64,000 nucleotides of DNA from assembly GCA_030430565.1 (NCBI GenBank), contig JAUIKS010000012.1, positions 186,001 through 250,000 on the forward strand, read 5' to 3'. The position numbers and the translations under genes are program-made. The DNA comes from Polyangia bacterium. GTDB lineage: Bacteria > Myxococcota_A > Polyangia > Nannocystales > Nannocystaceae. The notes beneath the pieces were generated by a model. It had not been told where the DNA came from and did no database searches. It saw only the letters and a list, made by a program, of their open reading frames with translations. Shown in pieces: positions 36,907-44,816 of the stretch (positions are counted from its first letter, which is position 1; each line of letters begins with the position of its first letter).

Positions 36907-37638
36907 ATGAATCGCTTTCAGAACAAGGTCGCGCTCGTCACCGGCGGGGGCACTGGCATCGGTCGCGCCGCCGCGCTCGCGCTCGTCGCGGAGGGCGGCG
37001 CCGTGGTCATCACCGGGCGCCGCGAGGCGCCGCTCAAGGCGCTCGCCGCCGAGCACCCCGAGTCGATCCGCTACCTCGCCGGGGACATCACCGCGCCGGG
37101 GCAGGCGCGCCGCGCCGTCGAGTTCACGCTCGATCGCTTCGGGCGCCTCGACGCGCTGATCAACAACGCCGGGATCGGCATCCTCCGGCCGCTCGTCGAG
37201 CTGAGCGATGATGACATCGAGCTGATGTACGCGGTCAACGTCCGGGGGCTCCTGTCGCTGGCGCGCGAGGCCTTGGGGGCGCTCACGCGTTCGGGCGGCT
37301 CGATCGTCAATGTGTCGTCGACGGTCGCGCGCGCGTCGCTGCCGACCGCTTCGGCCTACGCGGGGACCAAGGCCGCGGTCGAGCGCATCACGAGCTCGCT
37401 CGCGGTCGAGCTCGGCCCGCAAGGGGTCCGGGTCAACGCCGTCGCGCCGGGGCTCACGAAGACCGATATGAGCGCGGGGATCCCCGACGAGATGTTCCAG
37501 GGGATGGTCGCGCAGACGCCCCTCGGCCGGGCCGGTGATTCGGCAGACATCGCGCGCGCGATCGTCTACCTCGTCAGCGAAGAGGCCGCGTGGGTCACCG
37601 GGCAGTCGCTGCAGAGCAGCGGCGGCCTGATGCTCTGA
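36907..37638 (+). CDS. Short-chain dehydrogenase/reductase
   Basis: Encodes 243 residues of the classical SDR fold. NAD(P) loop VALVTGGGTGIGRAAA, ITGRRE after beta2 (an Arg there favours NADPH), NNAGIGIL, catalytic Ser in SIVNVSSTVAR, Tyr and Lys in SAYAGTKAAVERI, and the C-terminal PGLTKTDMS and GQSLQSSGGLML. ATG 36907 follows AAGGAC nine bases upstream. It sits 88 bp after the TetR-family gene with two operator-like repeats between them, so it is probably that repressor's target. Substrate unknown. Ends 10 bp from the convergent hemerythrin gene. Confidence 0.93.
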   Translation: MNRFQNKVALVTGGGTGIGRAAALALVAEGGAVVITGRREAPLKALAAEHPESIRYLAGDITAPGQARRAVEFTLDRFGRLDALINNAGIGILRPLVELSDDDIELMYAVNVRGLLSLAREALGALTRSGGSIVNVSSTVARASLPTASAYAGTKAAVERITSSLAVELGPQGVRVNAVAPGLTKTDMSAGIPDEMFQGMVAQTPLGRAGDSADIARAIVYLVSEEAAWVTGQSLQSSGGLML

Positions 37639-37648
37639 GCGCGCGGCG

Positions 37649-38146
37649 CTACAGGAGGCCGCGCTCCGCGTCGCGGAGCGCGGCTCGCTGCGCGGGGTCG
37701 AGGGTCGCGTCCGCGTGGTGCAGCAGGTCGCGCTCCTCGGCCGCGTGCTTGGTGTACGCGTCTTCGAAGCGGCGGAAGGTGTGGACGACCTGGTCGAGCT
37801 GCTCGACGAAGTCGTCGACCTCGCGGTCGGCGAGGTAGCCGAGCCGCAGCAGCGCGCCGCAGATCTGGTCGTGGCCTGACTCGAGCACCTCGACCTGCGG
37901 GCGCAGCGTCGGCAGCGTCTCGAACAGGAAGGGGAACAGGCACTCCTCCTCGCGGCCGAAGTGCTCGAGCAGGTCGTCGCGCAGCTCCGAGACGGCCTCG
38001 GCGAGGGCGGGGTGGATCTCGCGGGCGCGGTCCGAGGGCGACGGTGCGTCACGCAACGCGTCGACCAGCTCGCGGAGGGTCTCGACCCACTCGCTGAGCG
38101 GGCCGTGATCGTGTTCGAGCTGCGCGAGCAGGTCCGGGTCGGACAT
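37649..38146 (-). CDS. Hemerythrin-like (HHE) domain protein
   Basis: Encodes 165 residues, all helical, with the HHE pattern: LAQLEHDHGPLSEWVETL, LLEHFGREEECLFPFLFE, VLESGHDQICGALLRL, and ERDLLHHADATLD at the end. The His and Glu residues would bind a diiron centre. HHE proteins sense or scavenge oxygen, nitric oxide or peroxide, or assist iron-sulphur repair (family knowledge). Start at ATG 38146 is 8 nt after a CACAAT box; an in-frame TTG just upstream is unlikely. Convergent with the SDR gene. Confidence 0.88.
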   Translation of the reverse strand: MSDPDLLAQLEHDHGPLSEWVETLRELVDALRDAPSPSDRAREIHPALAEAVSELRDDLLEHFGREEECLFPFLFETLPTLRPQVEVLESGHDQICGALLRLGYLADREVDDFVEQLDQVVHTFRRFEDAYTKHAAEERDLLHHADATLDPAQRAALRDAERGLL

Positions 38147-38154
38147 CGGGCGCA

Positions 38155-38160
38155 ATTGTG
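38155..38160 (-). promoter_or_regulatory. -10-like box CACAAT
   Basis: CACAAT ends 8 nt before ATG 38146. Confidence 0.35.
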
Positions 38161-38249
38161 AGCGCCGCGCGGGCGCGTGACAAGCCCGAAGTCTCCCGGG
38201 AGCCCGCGCCGCTTGACCTGGGGGGAATCACCCGCCACCGTCGATCGTG

Positions 38250-39518
38250 ATGGCGCGGGGTGGGGTCGAGCAGCTGCGCGCGAAGGCGCGGCTTCTCAGC
38301 GGCGTCGCCCGCTTCGGCGTCGAGTGGATCACCACGGGGGTCACCTACAACCCGCTCTCGCGGCGCGTGATCGACGACCCGTACCCGACGTACCGGTGGC
38401 TGCGCGCGCGTGACCCCGTCCACTGGAGCGGGATGGCCCGCGGCTGGCTGCTGCTGCGGCACGCGGACGCGGAGCGGGTGCTCCGCGACCACGAGCGGTT
38501 CTCGTCGGACCTTCGGCGCGATCCGCTCATGGCCGGGCGCACGCAGGTCATCGAGCGGCCGAGCATGCTCACGCTCGACGCGCCCGATCACACGCGCCTG
38601 CGCGGCCTCGTGATCCGGGCGTTCACGCCGTCGGCGATCCGGGCGATGCGCCCGCGCGTCGAGGCGCTGGTCGACGAGCACCTCGACGCGCTCGCGCCCC
38701 GCGGCGAGCTCGAGCTCATGGAGAGCTTCGCGCAGCCGCTGCCCGTGATCGTGATCGCGGAGATGCTCGGGATCCCGCCGGAGGATCGCGCGCGCTTCAA
38801 GCTCTGGTCTGACGCGCTCGCGCGCACGATCGAGCCCATGATCTCTGAGGCCGCGCGCCAGCGCGGGCGCGCGGCGGCGCTCGAGCTGCGCGGCTACTTC
38901 AAGCGGGCGATCGCGCGTCGGCGCGGCGGGGACCAAGACGACCTGCTGAGCTCGCTGCTGCGCGTCAGCGACGACGAGACGAACGATCGCCTCGACGAGG
39001 ATGAGCTGGTCTCGCTGCTCCGGCTCCTGCTGATCGCGGGCAACGAGACCACGACGAACCTGATCGGCAACGGCGTGCTGGCGCTGCTGCGCTCGCCCGA
39101 CGCGCTCGCGTGGCTGCAGGGCAACCCCGAGCGCGTCGGCGACGCGATCGAGGAGCTGCTGCGCTTCGACTCGCCGGTGCAGCTCGACCGCCGCTTCGCC
39201 AAGGTCCCGCTCGAGCTGGGCGGCCGACGGATCCGCCCGGGGCAGCGCGTGTTCCCGGTGCTCGGCGCCGCGAACCACGACCCCGACGTGTTCGACGAGC
39301 CAGATCTGCTCCGCCTCGATCGACGGCCGCGCGCGCACATCTCCTTCGGCCGCGGGATCCATCACTGCCTCGGCGCCGCGCTGGCGCGGCTCGAGGGCGC
39401 GGCCGCGATCGGCGGGCTCGTGCGTCGCTTCCCGCGCCTGCGCCTGGCGGGGGCGCCCCGCTTCCGCCCGCAGGTGCTGCTGCGCGGCCTGAGCGCGCTC
39501 CCGATCGCGCTCGCCTGA
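38250..39518 (+). CDS. Cytochrome P450
   Basis: Encodes 422 residues of a soluble class I bacterial P450. I-helix motif LLIAGNETTTNLIG, K-helix ExxR in EELLRFDSPVQ, LGAANHDPDVFDEPDLLRLDR before the heme loop, and heme-binding FGRGIHHCLGAALARLEG with the axial Cys. No membrane helix. The substrate cannot be inferred; redox partners are not adjacent. Divergent from the hemerythrin gene with about 100 bp between. ATG 38250 chosen over an adjacent GTG by position in the conserved N-terminus. Confidence 0.95.
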   Translation: MARGGVEQLRAKARLLSGVARFGVEWITTGVTYNPLSRRVIDDPYPTYRWLRARDPVHWSGMARGWLLLRHADAERVLRDHERFSSDLRRDPLMAGRTQVIERPSMLTLDAPDHTRLRGLVIRAFTPSAIRAMRPRVEALVDEHLDALAPRGELELMESFAQPLPVIVIAEMLGIPPEDRARFKLWSDALARTIEPMISEAARQRGRAAALELRGYFKRAIARRRGGDQDDLLSSLLRVSDDETNDRLDEDELVSLLRLLLIAGNETTTNLIGNGVLALLRSPDALAWLQGNPERVGDAIEELLRFDSPVQLDRRFAKVPLELGGRRIRPGQRVFPVLGAANHDPDVFDEPDLLRLDRRPRAHISFGRGIHHCLGAALARLEGAAAIGGLVRRFPRLRLAGAPRFRPQVLLRGLSALPIALA

Positions 39519-39536
39519 GCCGTGGTCGACGAGCGA

Positions 39537-39548
39537 TTTAGGACATGT
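39537..39548 (+). promoter_or_regulatory. Shared 12-mer TTTAGGACATGT
   Basis: Third TTTAGRACATGT site, 18 bp after the P450 stop and 123 bp before the fibrinogen-like lipoprotein gene, in an AT-rich patch that also has AAAAAACATGATTATAAGG. Confidence 0.42.
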
Positions 39549-39671
39549 ACTAAAAAACATGATTATAAGGGCATGCGTTCCGCGCGGCCGGTCTCGCCCC
39601 TTGCCGTCCGCGTCGCTCTCGGTCGAGAATGAACCTGTCCGCTCGATCGGGATGAACTGGAGATCTTAATA

Positions 39672-41183
39672 ATGCGTACTTGTACTGGCGCCGCGTCGGC
39701 CGCGGTGATGCTCGCGCTCGTCGCGACGGTGACGCTCACGCTCGGCTGCGCCCCCGAGCCCGTCGAGGGCAGCGGCGGCGACGACGACGACAGCGAGTCG
39801 ACGAGCGACGACGACGACGACGACGACGACACCGTCGACACGACCGCGGGGACGACCGACCCCGGGACCGACACGACGACGACGTCGAGCGATCCGACGC
39901 TGACGACGGAGACGACGGAGACGACCAGCGGCGGCCCGTTCTGCGGCGACGGGATGGTCGATCCAGGCGAGGAGTGCGACCTCGGCCCGGACAACGACGA
40001 TAACGGGACCTGCACGCTCGGCTGCGCGATGGCGTTCTGCGGGGACGGCCTGCTCGGGCCGGGAGAGTCCTGCGACGACGGCATCATGAACCCCGACATC
40101 GAGTGCGAGAACTGCGTGCTCGCGTCCTGCGGCGACGGCGTGGTCCAGGATCCCGAGCAGTGCGACGACGGCAACGACAACAACGCCGATGACTGCCTCG
40201 ACTCGTGCACCAACGCGGTCTGCGGCGACGGCGTCGTGCACGAGGGCGTCGAGGGCTGCGACGATCAGAACGCCGACAACACGGACGACTGCACCTCGCT
40301 GTGCCAGCCGCCGAGCTGCGACGACGGCCTGATCTCCGGCAGCGAGCCCGATCTCGACTGCGGCAAGGGCTGCCCGAACCAGTGCGCGCTCGACCAGACG
40401 TGCAGCGAGGGCGCCGACTGCGTGACCAACACCTGCCACGAGCTCGAGTGCGAGCCGGCGCCGGTCGACTACGAGAATTGCCAGGATTACCTCGACGAGG
40501 ACGCCGAGGCGACGAGCGGCGTGTACATGATCGATCCCGACGGCCTGGGCGGCGTGCACCCCTTCGAGGTGTTCTGCGAGATGAAGGCCTTCGAGGGCGG
40601 CTGGACGCTGGTGCTCAAGGTCGACGGCGAGCAGGATACCTTCAGCTACAACCAGGACATCTGGCTCAACGCCGACACCCTGAACCCGCAGAACTCTGAT
40701 CTCAGCCACAACCAGGCGAAGCTGGCGAGCTATCACACGGTCCCCTTCACCGAGATGCTGGTGGGCCTCGAGGCGCCGGTCCTCGACGACGACCCGATCA
40801 CGCCGACTTACCTCGTGGTCCCGCTGGCGGGGGGGTCGCTCCACGAGCTCGTCTCGCCCGATCAGCACATCCCGACGGATCTCGGCGAGGCGGCCTGGCT
40901 GGGGGTGATCAACGGCTCGGCGCTGCAGCCGGGCTGCGGGCGCGAGGGGATCAACGTGCGCGAGGGCGACAACGATGACTTCCACCGCGCGCGCATCGGC
41001 ATCATCGGGGATGACACGGATCCAGAGGTGTGTTCGAATCCGGACTCGCGGATCGGCATCGGCACCGCCGGTTCGAACGGCTTCAACGGCCAGGGGCCCG
41101 CAGCCGGCAACGCGGCGGCGTGGAACCCGATGCCGGACGATACGACGCTGATCCCGGCCTACGGCGTGGTGTTCGTCCGCTGA
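39672..41183 (+). CDS. Lipoprotein with DUF4215 repeats and a fibrinogen-like domain
   Basis: Encodes 503 residues. Signal peptide and lipobox TLGC, a highly acidic tether (runs of Asp, then Thr/Asp/Gly), about five DUF4215-type Cys repeats (CGDGMVDPGEECDLG; CGDGVVQDPEQCDDGNDNN; CGDGVVHEGVEGC), a short CDDGLISGSEPDLDC variant, then from about 268 a domain starting NCQDYLDEDAEATSGVYMID, followed by FEVFCEMKAFEGGWTLVLKVDG. That start is the signature of fibrinogen-like domains, which bind sugars or acetylated groups in animals; the C-terminal half is more divergent. ATG 39672 has GGAG nine bases upstream. Confidence 0.88.
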   Translation: MRTCTGAASAAVMLALVATVTLTLGCAPEPVEGSGGDDDDSESTSDDDDDDDDTVDTTAGTTDPGTDTTTTSSDPTLTTETTETTSGGPFCGDGMVDPGEECDLGPDNDDNGTCTLGCAMAFCGDGLLGPGESCDDGIMNPDIECENCVLASCGDGVVQDPEQCDDGNDNNADDCLDSCTNAVCGDGVVHEGVEGCDDQNADNTDDCTSLCQPPSCDDGLISGSEPDLDCGKGCPNQCALDQTCSEGADCVTNTCHELECEPAPVDYENCQDYLDEDAEATSGVYMIDPDGLGGVHPFEVFCEMKAFEGGWTLVLKVDGEQDTFSYNQDIWLNADTLNPQNSDLSHNQAKLASYHTVPFTEMLVGLEAPVLDDDPITPTYLVVPLAGGSLHELVSPDQHIPTDLGEAAWLGVINGSALQPGCGREGINVREGDNDDFHRARIGIIGDDTDPEVCSNPDSRIGIGTAGSNGFNGQGPAAGNAAAWNPMPDDTTLIPAYGVVFVR

Positions 41184-41237
41184 GCGCGCCCTCGTGCGCG
41201 CGGCCCCAACGGGACTGCGACGACGTTCAATTGGCGG

Positions 41238-41243
41238 TACCAT
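41238..41243 (+). promoter_or_regulatory. -10 box TACCAT
   Basis: TACCAT ends 8 nt before ATG 41252. Confidence 0.42.
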
Positions 41244-41251
41244 GCGCGGCG

Positions 41252-41929
41252 ATGGCCGCAGGGCTCCCTGTCCGCCGCGCGCGCGCGCGCGCGCTCCAGC
41301 GCCGCTCAAAGCCCCGAGGTCGGCGGCTCGGCGCGGCGCTCACGGTGTGCGTCGGGCTGTGCCTCGCGGGCGCGAGCCCGGCGCGGGCCGCCGAGACGCT
41401 GAAGGGCGAGGAGTATCAGCGGGATCTGGTGCTGCCCTCCCTGCGCCTCGGGCTGGGGGCGGCGTTTTTGCAGTCGCGCTCGCCGGGGCTGCAGGGGATG
41501 ACGATGGGCGCGGGCTTCGGCGCGGAGGTCCAGCTCGGGGTGCAGCTTCACTATGTGTCAGTGCCGCAGCGGCCGATCGTGTTCGTGCAGCCGCTCGCCG
41601 GCTACGCGTACGGGGGCCTGGCCGAGGGGCCGCAGCACGCGTTCACGCTGGGGGTCGGCGTGGGGGTCGGGGGTCGCCGCGTCCGCGGGATGCTGCGACC
41701 TCGGGCGGTGCTCGGGGGCTTCGGTCCGGCGTTCGCCGCGGGGATCCGGACGAGCCTGGCGCTCGAGGCGTGGATGGGGACGCTCGGGCTCGAGGCCGGG
41801 TACGACTATTTGTATGTCGGCGCGTCGGAGGGCCTCGAGGGCGGCGGTCGGCACGGTGTGCACTTGCTGTTGACGACGGACTTGATCGCGCTGGGCTTGG
41901 TGGCGGTCCGCGGCTGGTGGCAGAGCTAG
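41252..41929 (+). CDS. Exported beta-barrel-like outer membrane protein
   Basis: Encodes 225 residues. An Arg-rich N-region and signal peptide (LTVCVGLCLAGASPARAAE) give a mature protein with alternating Gly/aromatic strands typical of small beta barrels (LRLGLGAAFLQSRS; MGAGFGAEVQLGVQLHYVSV; FTLGVGVGVGGRRVRGMLRPRAVLG; LEAGYDYLYVGAS; HLLLTTDLIALGLVAVRGWW). The terminal aromatic strand fits an outer membrane insertion signal, though two residues (QS) follow the Trp pair. Function unknown. The ATG is set by the TACCAT box; the codon pattern is coding from there. Confidence 0.75.
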   Translation: MAAGLPVRRARARALQRRSKPRGRRLGAALTVCVGLCLAGASPARAAETLKGEEYQRDLVLPSLRLGLGAAFLQSRSPGLQGMTMGAGFGAEVQLGVQLHYVSVPQRPIVFVQPLAGYAYGGLAEGPQHAFTLGVGVGVGGRRVRGMLRPRAVLGGFGPAFAAGIRTSLALEAWMGTLGLEAGYDYLYVGASEGLEGGGRHGVHLLLTTDLIALGLVAVRGWWQS

Positions 41930-41979
41930 CTAGCTGCTCGCTGAGCTGTTGCTCCTCGAGTCTTTGACGTTCTCGGGCG

Positions 41980-43491
41980 TCAGCCGACGAGGGAGCGCTG
42001 GGCGCCGTAGCGGGCGAGGTAGGGCTTGACCTTGAGCTTGCGCGCGGTGTTGTCGGAGCTCATGTAGCGGATCTTGCCGAAGATCGGGCGCTCGGGGCCC
42101 CAGGCGCGGTCGAAGCGGCCGAGGGTCCAGAAGATCCCGCTGTAGGAGTTGGGGTTGCGACCGTCGAGGGCGTAGCGGTTGTTGAGCTCGATGAGGGTGT
42201 CGGCGGCCGCGCGCGGGCTCGCGGACCACTCGAGGATCTTCTTGCCCCAGAGCATGCGCAGGTAGTTGTGGATCTTGCCCTCCTCGCGCAGCTGGTTCTG
42301 CGCGGCGTTCCACAGCGGGTCGTGGGTCGCGGCGCGATCGAGCTGGGCGCGGGTGTAGAGGTGCGGGCGCGGGTCCGCCTCGTGGGCGGCGAGCGTCCGC
42401 TTCGCCCAGTCGGGGAGCGAGTCGTAGCGGTCGTAGTCGTCGGGGCGCTGGTCGCAGAACACGTAGCCGAGCTCGCGCCAGGTCACGAGCTCGTCGAGGA
42501 AGGACTCGCTCGCCTCGGACATGCCCCACCAGCCATGTCGGCTGCCGGTCGCCTTCGGCGCGAGCTCGAGCGGGCTCCAGCCCTCTCGCGTTATGATCCG
42601 CAGCGCGACGTCGTGGGCCGAGATGTGCCCGAAGTGCAGGTAGGGCGAGAGCCCGCTGGCGACGTCCTCGCTCGGCGCGTTGCGCTCGTCGGCGTAGCGC
42701 GCGAGCTTGTGGTCCAAGAAAGCCTCGCAGCGACGCTCGGCCTCGGCCGCGCCGCCTTGGAGCGGCGCGGGCTTGACGTCGTGGTCGATCGGGAGGCTCG
42801 CGAGCAGGGCCGCGCGCCCCGAGGTGAGCGCGCTGTGGGAGGTCATCGGCCAGCGCTGGAGCGCCGCGCGCGGGACCACGGCGGTCCCGAGCTTGGCGCG
42901 CGTGAGGCGACGCAGCGGCTCGGCGCTGGGGAAGGCGTCGAGGTGGGCGGGCAGGGTCTTTTGCAGGTGCCGGCGAAACGAGGCGGCGGTCGTGAACACG
43001 CGCTCGGCGGCGGCGAGGGGGAGCAGGCCGTTGCCGTCGACGAGCTCGAGACGCGCGTCGATCTTGGTCGCGGCGGCGCGGACCATCCGCGGGAGGAAGA
43101 AGCACGGGAAGTGGTCGGTGACGACCACGCAGGCGCGCTCGGCGAGGGTCTCGAGCAGGCCCGCGCCGGGGTGCTCGGGGCGCTCGACGAAGGGGTAGTA
43201 ACGAACGTCCGCGCGCGCGCAGCGATCGAGGTTGTCGAGCATGCCGTCGAGGACGAAGCTGTGGTGACGATCGCTGGCCCAGCGGTAGCCGTGGCGCAGC
43301 GCCTCGAGCACGAGCAGCGGCTTGCCGAGCGCGACGCTGCGCGCGACGGCGTGCTCGAGCGCGAAGTTGAAGCGCGTGCGCCGGCTCGCGATCATCCAGT
43401 AGAGGACGTAGTCGCCGTCGGGGCGGAGCGGGCGGTCGTTGGCCGCGCGCACGCGCAGGCTGGGGATGGTGGTCTCAGCGGGTCTGTTCAT
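41980..43491 (-). CDS. phr: Class II CPD photolyase
   Basis: Encodes 503 residues of the photolyase/cryptochrome family, class II. The N-terminal antenna domain begins DYVLYWMIASRRTRFNFALEHAV. The FAD domain carries the class II hallmarks: LSPYLHFGHISAHDVALRI, ESFLDELVTWRELGYVFC, HNYLRMLWGKKILEWS and RNPNSYSGIFWTLGRFDRAW before PIFGKIRYMSSDNTARKL. The enzyme repairs cyclobutane pyrimidine dimers with blue light. GGAGG lies six bases before ATG 43491. The gene starts 39 bp after the stop of the membrane-protein gene on the same strand, so they form an operon. Confidence 0.95.
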   Translation of the reverse strand: MNRPAETTIPSLRVRAANDRPLRPDGDYVLYWMIASRRTRFNFALEHAVARSVALGKPLLVLEALRHGYRWASDRHHSFVLDGMLDNLDRCARADVRYYPFVERPEHPGAGLLETLAERACVVVTDHFPCFFLPRMVRAAATKIDARLELVDGNGLLPLAAAERVFTTAASFRRHLQKTLPAHLDAFPSAEPLRRLTRAKLGTAVVPRAALQRWPMTSHSALTSGRAALLASLPIDHDVKPAPLQGGAAEAERRCEAFLDHKLARYADERNAPSEDVASGLSPYLHFGHISAHDVALRIITREGWSPLELAPKATGSRHGWWGMSEASESFLDELVTWRELGYVFCDQRPDDYDRYDSLPDWAKRTLAAHEADPRPHLYTRAQLDRAATHDPLWNAAQNQLREEGKIHNYLRMLWGKKILEWSASPRAAADTLIELNNRYALDGRNPNSYSGIFWTLGRFDRAWGPERPIFGKIRYMSSDNTARKLKVKPYLARYGAQRSLVG

Positions 43492-43530
43492 GGGCCCCTC
43501 CGTGGGCGTGGGATGGGATCGAGCGGTCGG

Positions 43531-44487
43531 TCACGTCGTGTGTCCGGCGCCGTCGGGCGGCGCGAGCGCGGGGGGTGGAGCCGCCTCCGAGCTGCCTCGC
43601 TCGAGCGCGCGCTCGACGTTGGTCTCGATCTGGCCGCGGAGACAGGCAGACGCCGCGATCACGGCCGGTCGAAACAGGAAGTTTAGGCCAGGTACAAACA
43701 GCATCACCGCGATCCCGAGGCCGAAGCCGCCGGTCACGGCGGGGTAGCGCTCGATCAGCGCGAGCTCGCCGGTCCACTTCTGCCCGAGGCGCGCGGTGAG
43801 GCGCCCGAACAGCCGCAGCGGCGCGAGCGCGTCGTCGACGCTGCTCTTGCCGCGCAGCTGATACATCCGCCCGAACCAAGCCATGTGCTGCTCTTGCCGC
43901 GCGGCCGCCTGCTTCGCGGTCTCCCCCGGACCGAGCGTGCGCCCGCCGTCGAGCGCCGAGACGACCATCCAGTGCAGCGTCCAGCCGGCGCCGATCGTGG
44001 CGATGATCGCGGAGCCGAGGCCCCAGGGCAGCAGGCGCGCGAGCAGCAGCACGGGCGCGAGGCCCACCGAGATCAGCACGATCTTGCGGAGCGCGTTTCG
44101 CTGGGCGCCGATGAAGCTGCGCGGGAACGGGTCCCGCGGCCCCATGCCCTCGACCGTGCGCGCGCGGGCTGCCATGCGCGCGTAGTGGCGGGCGAACAGA
44201 AACGAGGGGATCGGCGCCAGCGCGAGCAGGGCCGCGTAGCCGCGGGCGAGGTAGAACAGCGGGGCGCTGAACCAGCGGTCGTCCTCGGGCGGCGTGCCGA
44301 TCCAGGCCCACATGGCGCACCAGGCGATCAGGCACGCGACCGGCAAGATCGCGTCGGAGCGCAGCTCTCGATCTCGGAGGATCACGCGCAGCCCGACCAG
44401 TGGGAGCCGCAGGCCATAGACGAATCGCGCGGCGCGGGCCGGCGGGACCGGGGTCGAGAGCGTGGCGGGCTCGGGCGCGGCGGACAT
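43531..44487 (-). CDS. EI24-like multipass membrane protein
   Basis: Encodes 318 residues with five to six hydrophobic helices: LPLVGLRVIL, AILPVACLIAWCAMWAWIG, FYLARGYAALLALAPIPSFLFA, IVLISVGLAPVLLLARLLPWGLG, AIIATIGAGWTLHWMVV and GFGLGIAVMLFVPGLNFLFRPAVIAASA. The arrangement, with a long soluble loop of about 60 residues before the last hairpin and an FLFRP-AVIAAS end, resembles EI24 (etoposide-induced 2.4)/CysZ-like proteins. It may handle sulphate or lipids; this is a fold-level guess. First gene of an operon with the photolyase. ATG 44487 is 7 nt after a TAAGCT box. Confidence 0.72.
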   Translation of the reverse strand: MSAAPEPATLSTPVPPARAARFVYGLRLPLVGLRVILRDRELRSDAILPVACLIAWCAMWAWIGTPPEDDRWFSAPLFYLARGYAALLALAPIPSFLFARHYARMAARARTVEGMGPRDPFPRSFIGAQRNALRKIVLISVGLAPVLLLARLLPWGLGSAIIATIGAGWTLHWMVVSALDGGRTLGPGETAKQAAARQEQHMAWFGRMYQLRGKSSVDDALAPLRLFGRLTARLGQKWTGELALIERYPAVTGGFGLGIAVMLFVPGLNFLFRPAVIAASACLRGQIETNVERALERGSSEAAPPPALAPPDGAGHTT

Positions 44488-44494
44488 CGCAGCG

Positions 44495-44500
44495 AGCTTA
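44495..44500 (-). promoter_or_regulatory. -10 box TAAGCT for the photolyase operon
   Basis: TAAGCT ends 7 nt before ATG 44487. Confidence 0.38.
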
Positions 44501-44659
44501 GTCCGCGTTTTGTCGCGCCGCCGCGGCGCCCGTCGAGGCCGCGCTCAGGCCCCCGCGGCCCTGCGCGGGCTGGCGCGGGCTGGCGCGTACGCGCGCCGCA
44601 CACCCCCGCCGCGGGCGACTGTCCTTTGGGCTAGCGAAGGAGCTGAGACCGCCGCGGCT

Positions 44660-44673
44660 TGTGAGGCCTCACA
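44660..44673. promoter_or_regulatory. Perfect palindrome TGTGAGGCCTCACA
   Basis: 14-bp perfect palindrome about 85 bp upstream of the TACAAT box of the desaturase; candidate binding site of a dimeric regulator. Confidence 0.4.
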
Positions 44674-44757
44674 CTTCCCGCGCCTCGTTCGCGCGGTTTC
44701 GGGAGAAAGCTCCCGTATCTCGGTGGCGCGTCGATTTCGCGCGGCGCGGCCCCCCGG

Positions 44758-44811
44758 TACAATCCGCCGCGCCGTCGTGGGCTCGTTCGTCCGCCCGCGT
44801 AGGCCAGGAGG
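44758..44811 (+). promoter_or_regulatory. -10 box TACAAT and Shine-Dalgarno AGGAGG for the desaturase
   Basis: TACAAT at 44758-44763 begins a leader of about 45-50 nt that ends in AGGAGG (44806-44811), five bases before GTG 44817. The Shine-Dalgarno decides the start. Confidence 0.55.
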
Positions 44812-44816
44812 AACCT

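Larger units (their letters stand above)
44488..44816. other. 329-bp divergent intergenic region with a 14-bp palindrome
   Basis: Separates the photolyase operon from the desaturase gene. Contents: TAAGCT box (44495-44500, minus), a perfect 14-bp palindrome TGTGAGGCCTCACA (44660-44673), an inverted repeat CGGGAG/CTCCCG with an AAAG loop (44700-44715), a TACAAT box (44758-44763) and an AGGAGG (44806-44811). No gene. Confidence 0.55.

Noticed and set aside
41930..43105. A second minus-strand frame within the photolyase gene
   Set aside because: Same strand, shifted frame; Arg/Pro/Ala-rich translation with no family match, while the other frame has all class II photolyase motifs.
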